Part shown: positions 61,276 to 64,000 of the stretch, in pieces
Numbering within the stretch: position 1 is the stretch's first letter
Layout of the letters: each line of letters starts with the position of its first letter
Source of the DNA: Leucaena leucocephala
Lineage: Eukaryota; Streptophyta; Magnoliopsida; Fabales; Fabaceae
Direction of reading: 5' to 3'
Length of the DNA: 64,000 nucleotides
Assembly (NCBI GenBank): GCA_037074615.1
Contig: CM073558.1
Coordinates: forward strand, 13,516,001 to 13,580,000
Notes under the pieces: model-generated
Database searches by the model: none
What the model saw: the letters and a program-made list of their open reading frames with translations, nothing else
What the model was told of the DNA's origin: nothing
Program-made: the position numbers and the translations under genes

Positions 61276-61540
61276 GAGATTTAATTTATAAGGATAAATT
61301 AAATCTCTATCACGTTTGAAATTCGAAATTCAAATTGATAGGATATCTCATATAAGAGATATTTATAAGATTTAATTTATAAGGATAAATCAAATCTCTA
61401 TCACGTTTGAAATTCGAAATTCAAATTGATAGGATATCTCATATAAGAGATATTTATAAGATTTAATTTATAAGGATAAATTAAATCTCTATCACGTTTG
61501 AAATTCAAAATTCAAATTTATAGGATATCTCAAATTTGAT
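61276..61540 (+). repeat. 91-bp tandem array of hairpins in copia LTR
   Basis: Nearly three units, with equivalent positions at 61280, 61371 and 61462. Each unit contains a palindrome built on GAGATTTAATTTAT with its complement 4 nt away. In unit 1 (61276-61307) the stem is perfect over 14 bp. Each unit also has a second inverted repeat, ATATCTC...GAGATAT. The third unit is decayed at its end. Confidence 0.9.
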
Positions 61541-62169
61541 TTATGAGAATAAATCAAATATAGTTCAGTCTCATCTTTATTTAAAATTAAATAAATGGGT
61601 AATTAAATCTGTGGGACGGATTTGATATTATTTATTTAATTAGTTTCTTATAAAATTATACAATATATGATATTGTATTAATTTTAGAATTAATATAAGA
61701 TTAACTCCAAAATCCAATTCGGTTGACAAAGAAAAACGCATAGCATCCTATATATCTGATTTTAGGAGCTGCGTTTTGCACAGAGAAACATATAGAATAT
61801 ACAAAGGCCGAAGGGGACTCTGCAAAAGGTTTGCAGATAAGAAACTACCGAAATAGAGACGGAGAGGACGAACTCTTGAGAAAGCCCTGGAGGGATAAGA
61901 GACACTAGCATGTCATTCGTGGTTAGAACGTTGTTTGTGTGGATACCAGTAGAGGAAGCTGACCTGAGTCATTGACTTCTTACAATCAGAAAGGGAACAC
62001 GAGCCGCGGAGAGAAGCTGTGAACGTCGTGACCAGAAGCTGTGGAAGTCGTTGAGAAACACTGAGGGTAATGCTTCTTTCCACTTGACTTAAACACATAC
62101 AGTAGATCCTGGTAAGGAATAAAAAAATTTTTAAATTAATTTCCGCTGCGTGTCTTCCAATTCCTTATA

Positions 62170-62182
62170 GTGGTATCAGAGC
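62170..62182 (+). other. Primer-binding site of copia element
   Basis: GTGGTATCAGAGC matches the plant initiator-tRNA-Met complement TGGTATCAGAGC perfectly. It shows that the LTR to its left is a 5' LTR. Confidence 0.9.
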
Positions 62183-63253
62183 CATGCCGTTTTGTGTTTA
62201 AGTTAGGCTTGATTGTTGATTCATATGATATGTGTTAGTCGTAGCCGATCATATAATATGCATTTCATGTGTGACATATAAGGAATCCGTTTTATGTATG
62301 ACATATAAGGAATCTAAAAGCGAACTGAAATTGGTGGTGATATGTTTTGATTTGATCAATCTAGCGGGACCGCCGTGGCTACCTGTTCGTAGCATAATAT
62401 AACCACAGAATATGCTATTTTGTGAATGTTTTAAGATTTGAAACATCAATTGCCCTGCAATTAAATCTGAATGTTGATTCTTGAATGCTTGGGTATGGTG
62501 AACAATATGGCTCTAGATTTCAAGTGTTGTAATTTTTAAATACGACCTGCTTGTCGTGCCTTCCTATATATACTCTCAATGTACCTTCTCTTCTCATCTC
62601 ACTCCCCTCGAATGTTAAAAGAGATTTCTATATGTAATTTCCCTCTTCTTACTAGAGAGCTCCTCTCATTGGCTTGAGGGGACTTAGGATAGGTGAGCCA
62701 TATTGTATCACGTTTAAATTATGCATCTTATGATTATATTAGCGCATGCATATTAATTGTATGAGATACAAACTGAGAAGCATGCATTCTCATAAACTAA
62801 ACAGTTAAATTAAGCCCTCTAAATGAAATCTTAAGTCATAATGCCGTCAATTTATGAACACTTGTCAAAACCTCGATCGCTCAATTGTAGACTCCGCCAA
62901 AGTGGGTGCTTTTGAGTCATCTTGGGGAGATAAGCAAAGAGTAATGGTGCTACTCTCATATGTTCATTATTGTTTGACTTAATTGAGATTAACAAAACGG
63001 TTTTGGATCTCAAGGCATTAGATGGGATAGAACATGCCAGATCATATGATGATAGGATCCCATGAACATCTAAGAGTTACACTTGATGTAATTGGTAAAG
63101 GTGTTACCTACCTAAATAACTTAATTTAAGCGTCCTGCCAAAGCGGACTTAAGTTTGAGCCAAATATGGATCTTAGCCCACTAACTATTGCATTGAGGGT
63201 TGTTTATTTAGTGGGAGATTACTAATTACATTGCATATTTTAATTGTAGAATC
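62183..63253 (+). other. Copia leader with possible intron
   Basis: About 1.07 kb between the primer site and the first probable gag codon. A consensus-like 5' splice site AG/GTGAGC lies at 62691-62698. A pyrimidine-poor but plausible 3' site TTAATTGTAG ends at 63249, five bases before the ATG. An imperfect duplication (GACATATAAGGAATC twice) is at about 62273-62313. No ORF of note. Confidence 0.5.
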
Positions 63254-63286
63254 ATGACGACTAGTAATACTGCTACATTATTATAA
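63254..63286 (+). pseudogene. Truncated copia gag start
   Basis: The ATG at 63254 begins MTTSNTATLL and hits a stop at once, because the sequence switches to a gypsy family I LTR near 63281. The identification as gag rests only on position after the leader. Everything downstream is missing. Confidence 0.4.
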
Positions 63287-64000
63287 AAATTAGGAATAGA
63301 AAATAGTCTGGTTTTGGTGAAACTGCTCTCATTGGTACCAAACTGGACTGGAATTTTGCCTATAAATATATTTTACTTTTTCCAGTCCAACATGGGCCTA
63401 ATAATGAACATGGACCATTAGATCAAATAGTAACCAAATCAATCTTGGCCATCTATTTCACCCAAATTTCTCTATAAATACCCCTCACTTTAGATTGGTT
63501 TTGGCAGGTTTAGGATCCCTAGGGAAAACTCTTGCAAAATTTCCATTCAACCAAGAAAGAAGCACGCAACTTGGAGCACAAAGTTTTGGCATTTGTGAAG
63601 GAATGAAACCATCTCAAGAAGGCTTTGACAAGGATAGCTAAGAGGTAGCAAGAATACCTATAGTTTCATGTTTGCCTAATGGTTTGCTTGCTTGCTGATT
63701 ATGGTGTTTGGTTGAGCATGAGATTGTGTCATCATGTTGATGATGAAGCATGAATGATTGAAAATTCTTGCAAGTTATGTCATGACAATATGCATGTTAG
63801 AGTTTGCTTATGTACTATTATGAAGTAGCTCCCATCTCATGATAACATGTTAAGCATCCAATTAATCATGCATGATATTATGGTTTGTGTAACTTGCTAT
63901 TAGGATTTCCATGAAATCTCATTCCTCCCATATGCATAACCATGTTTTTGGTGCTGGAATTTTTCAAGGAAAGAGAGTAAGCATAGTTGGATGGACTTGT
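63281..64000 (+). mobile_element. Family I LTR fragment (continues outside window)
   Basis: It begins within the LTR at a point equivalent to about 21450 in A's 3' LTR (TTATAAAAATTAGGAA). The copia junction falls in a short stretch of shared TTATAAAAATT-like bases. TATA CTATAAATA is at 63472-63480. About 600 bp are missing near 63582, where the sequence jumps from the promoter-proximal part to TTTTGGCATTTGTGAAG. The leader hairpin position is 63901-63921 (decayed). Confidence 0.85.

Larger units (their letters stand above)
60298..62169 (+). mobile_element. Complete copia LTR
   Basis: It starts TGTTGGAAATCG and extends about 1.87 kb to just before the primer-binding site. The exact end is uncertain because the expected CA may have become TA (CCTTATA at 62163-62169). 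It contains a TATA box (TATAAAAG at 60985-60992), an AT-rich tract near 61205-61275 and a 91-bp tandem array. Position before a primer site and leader makes it a 5' LTR of a second copia element inserted into, or recombined with, the pol fragment on the left. Confidence 0.85.

Noticed and set aside
1..64000. Host protein-coding genes, tRNA or rRNA genes
   Set aside because: No frame outside retroelements shows a recognisable domain or a splice-linked set of exons. No tRNA cloverleaf or rRNA sequence was seen; the GGTATCAGAGC matches are primer-binding sites.

Overview
The window looks like nuclear heterochromatin-type DNA of a flowering plant. I find no host gene, tRNA or rRNA in it. Almost all of the 64 kb can be assigned to long-terminal-repeat (LTR) retrotransposons, mostly Ty3/gypsy chromoviruses (gag, protease, RT, RNase H, integrase and a chromodomain-like tail, then a polypurine tract). 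There is one Ty1/copia lineage at the right end. The DNA is AT-rich, every coding region is broken by stops and frameshifts, and the species cannot be named from the sequence.

Three related gypsy LTR families recur and almost all share the outer termini TGTCATATCC...GGATGTKACA. Family I (about 3.2 kb) belongs to the coding elements A and B. Family II (about 3.2-3.3 kb) belongs to a non-coding, gag-remnant element type called N here (copies N1 and N2). Family III (about 2.6 kb) occurs only as LTRs. Six solo LTRs have clear 5-bp target-site duplications and a seventh has a one-mismatch duplication, so their ends are known to the base and the insertion order can be read.

Layout. 1-1899: a family II LTR sitting in the interior of N1. 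1900-8495: N1 on the minus strand (interior, primer-binding site, 5' LTR). 8496-9805: right part of a family I LTR, which landed in a minus-strand chromovirus pol fragment (9806-11240). 11241-11810: unassigned DNA with a tandem duplication. 11811-26224: element A (a pre-gag ORF, gag split by a solo LTR, pol, polypurine tract, and a 3' LTR split by a family III solo LTR). 26225-36728: element B (gag split by a family II solo LTR, pol, damaged 3' LTR). 36729-38667: reverse family II LTR fragment. 38668-57368: N2 on the plus strand, carrying a four-level nest (N2, then LTR I at 41928-52629, then LTR I at 43483-51179, then two family III LTRs in inverted orientation 36 bp apart) and a further LTR II at 52922-56204. 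57369-58528: start of a family III LTR. 58529-63280: copia LTR piece, copia IN/RT piece, full copia LTR, primer-binding site and leader. 63281-64000: family I LTR fragment.

The most interesting signals are non-protein ones. A short perfect or near-perfect hairpin (stem TGAGATTTC/GAAATCTCA preceded by TTGCTAYTG) recurs in the transcribed part of all three gypsy LTR families, with several G.U-type changes that preserve pairing only in the LTR-sense RNA. Also notable are a decayed ORF upstream of gag that is recognisable in both A and N1, an inverted pair of family III LTRs able to form a long hairpin, G-box-containing tandem units in the family III promoter, and a 91-bp array of perfect hairpins in the copia LTR.
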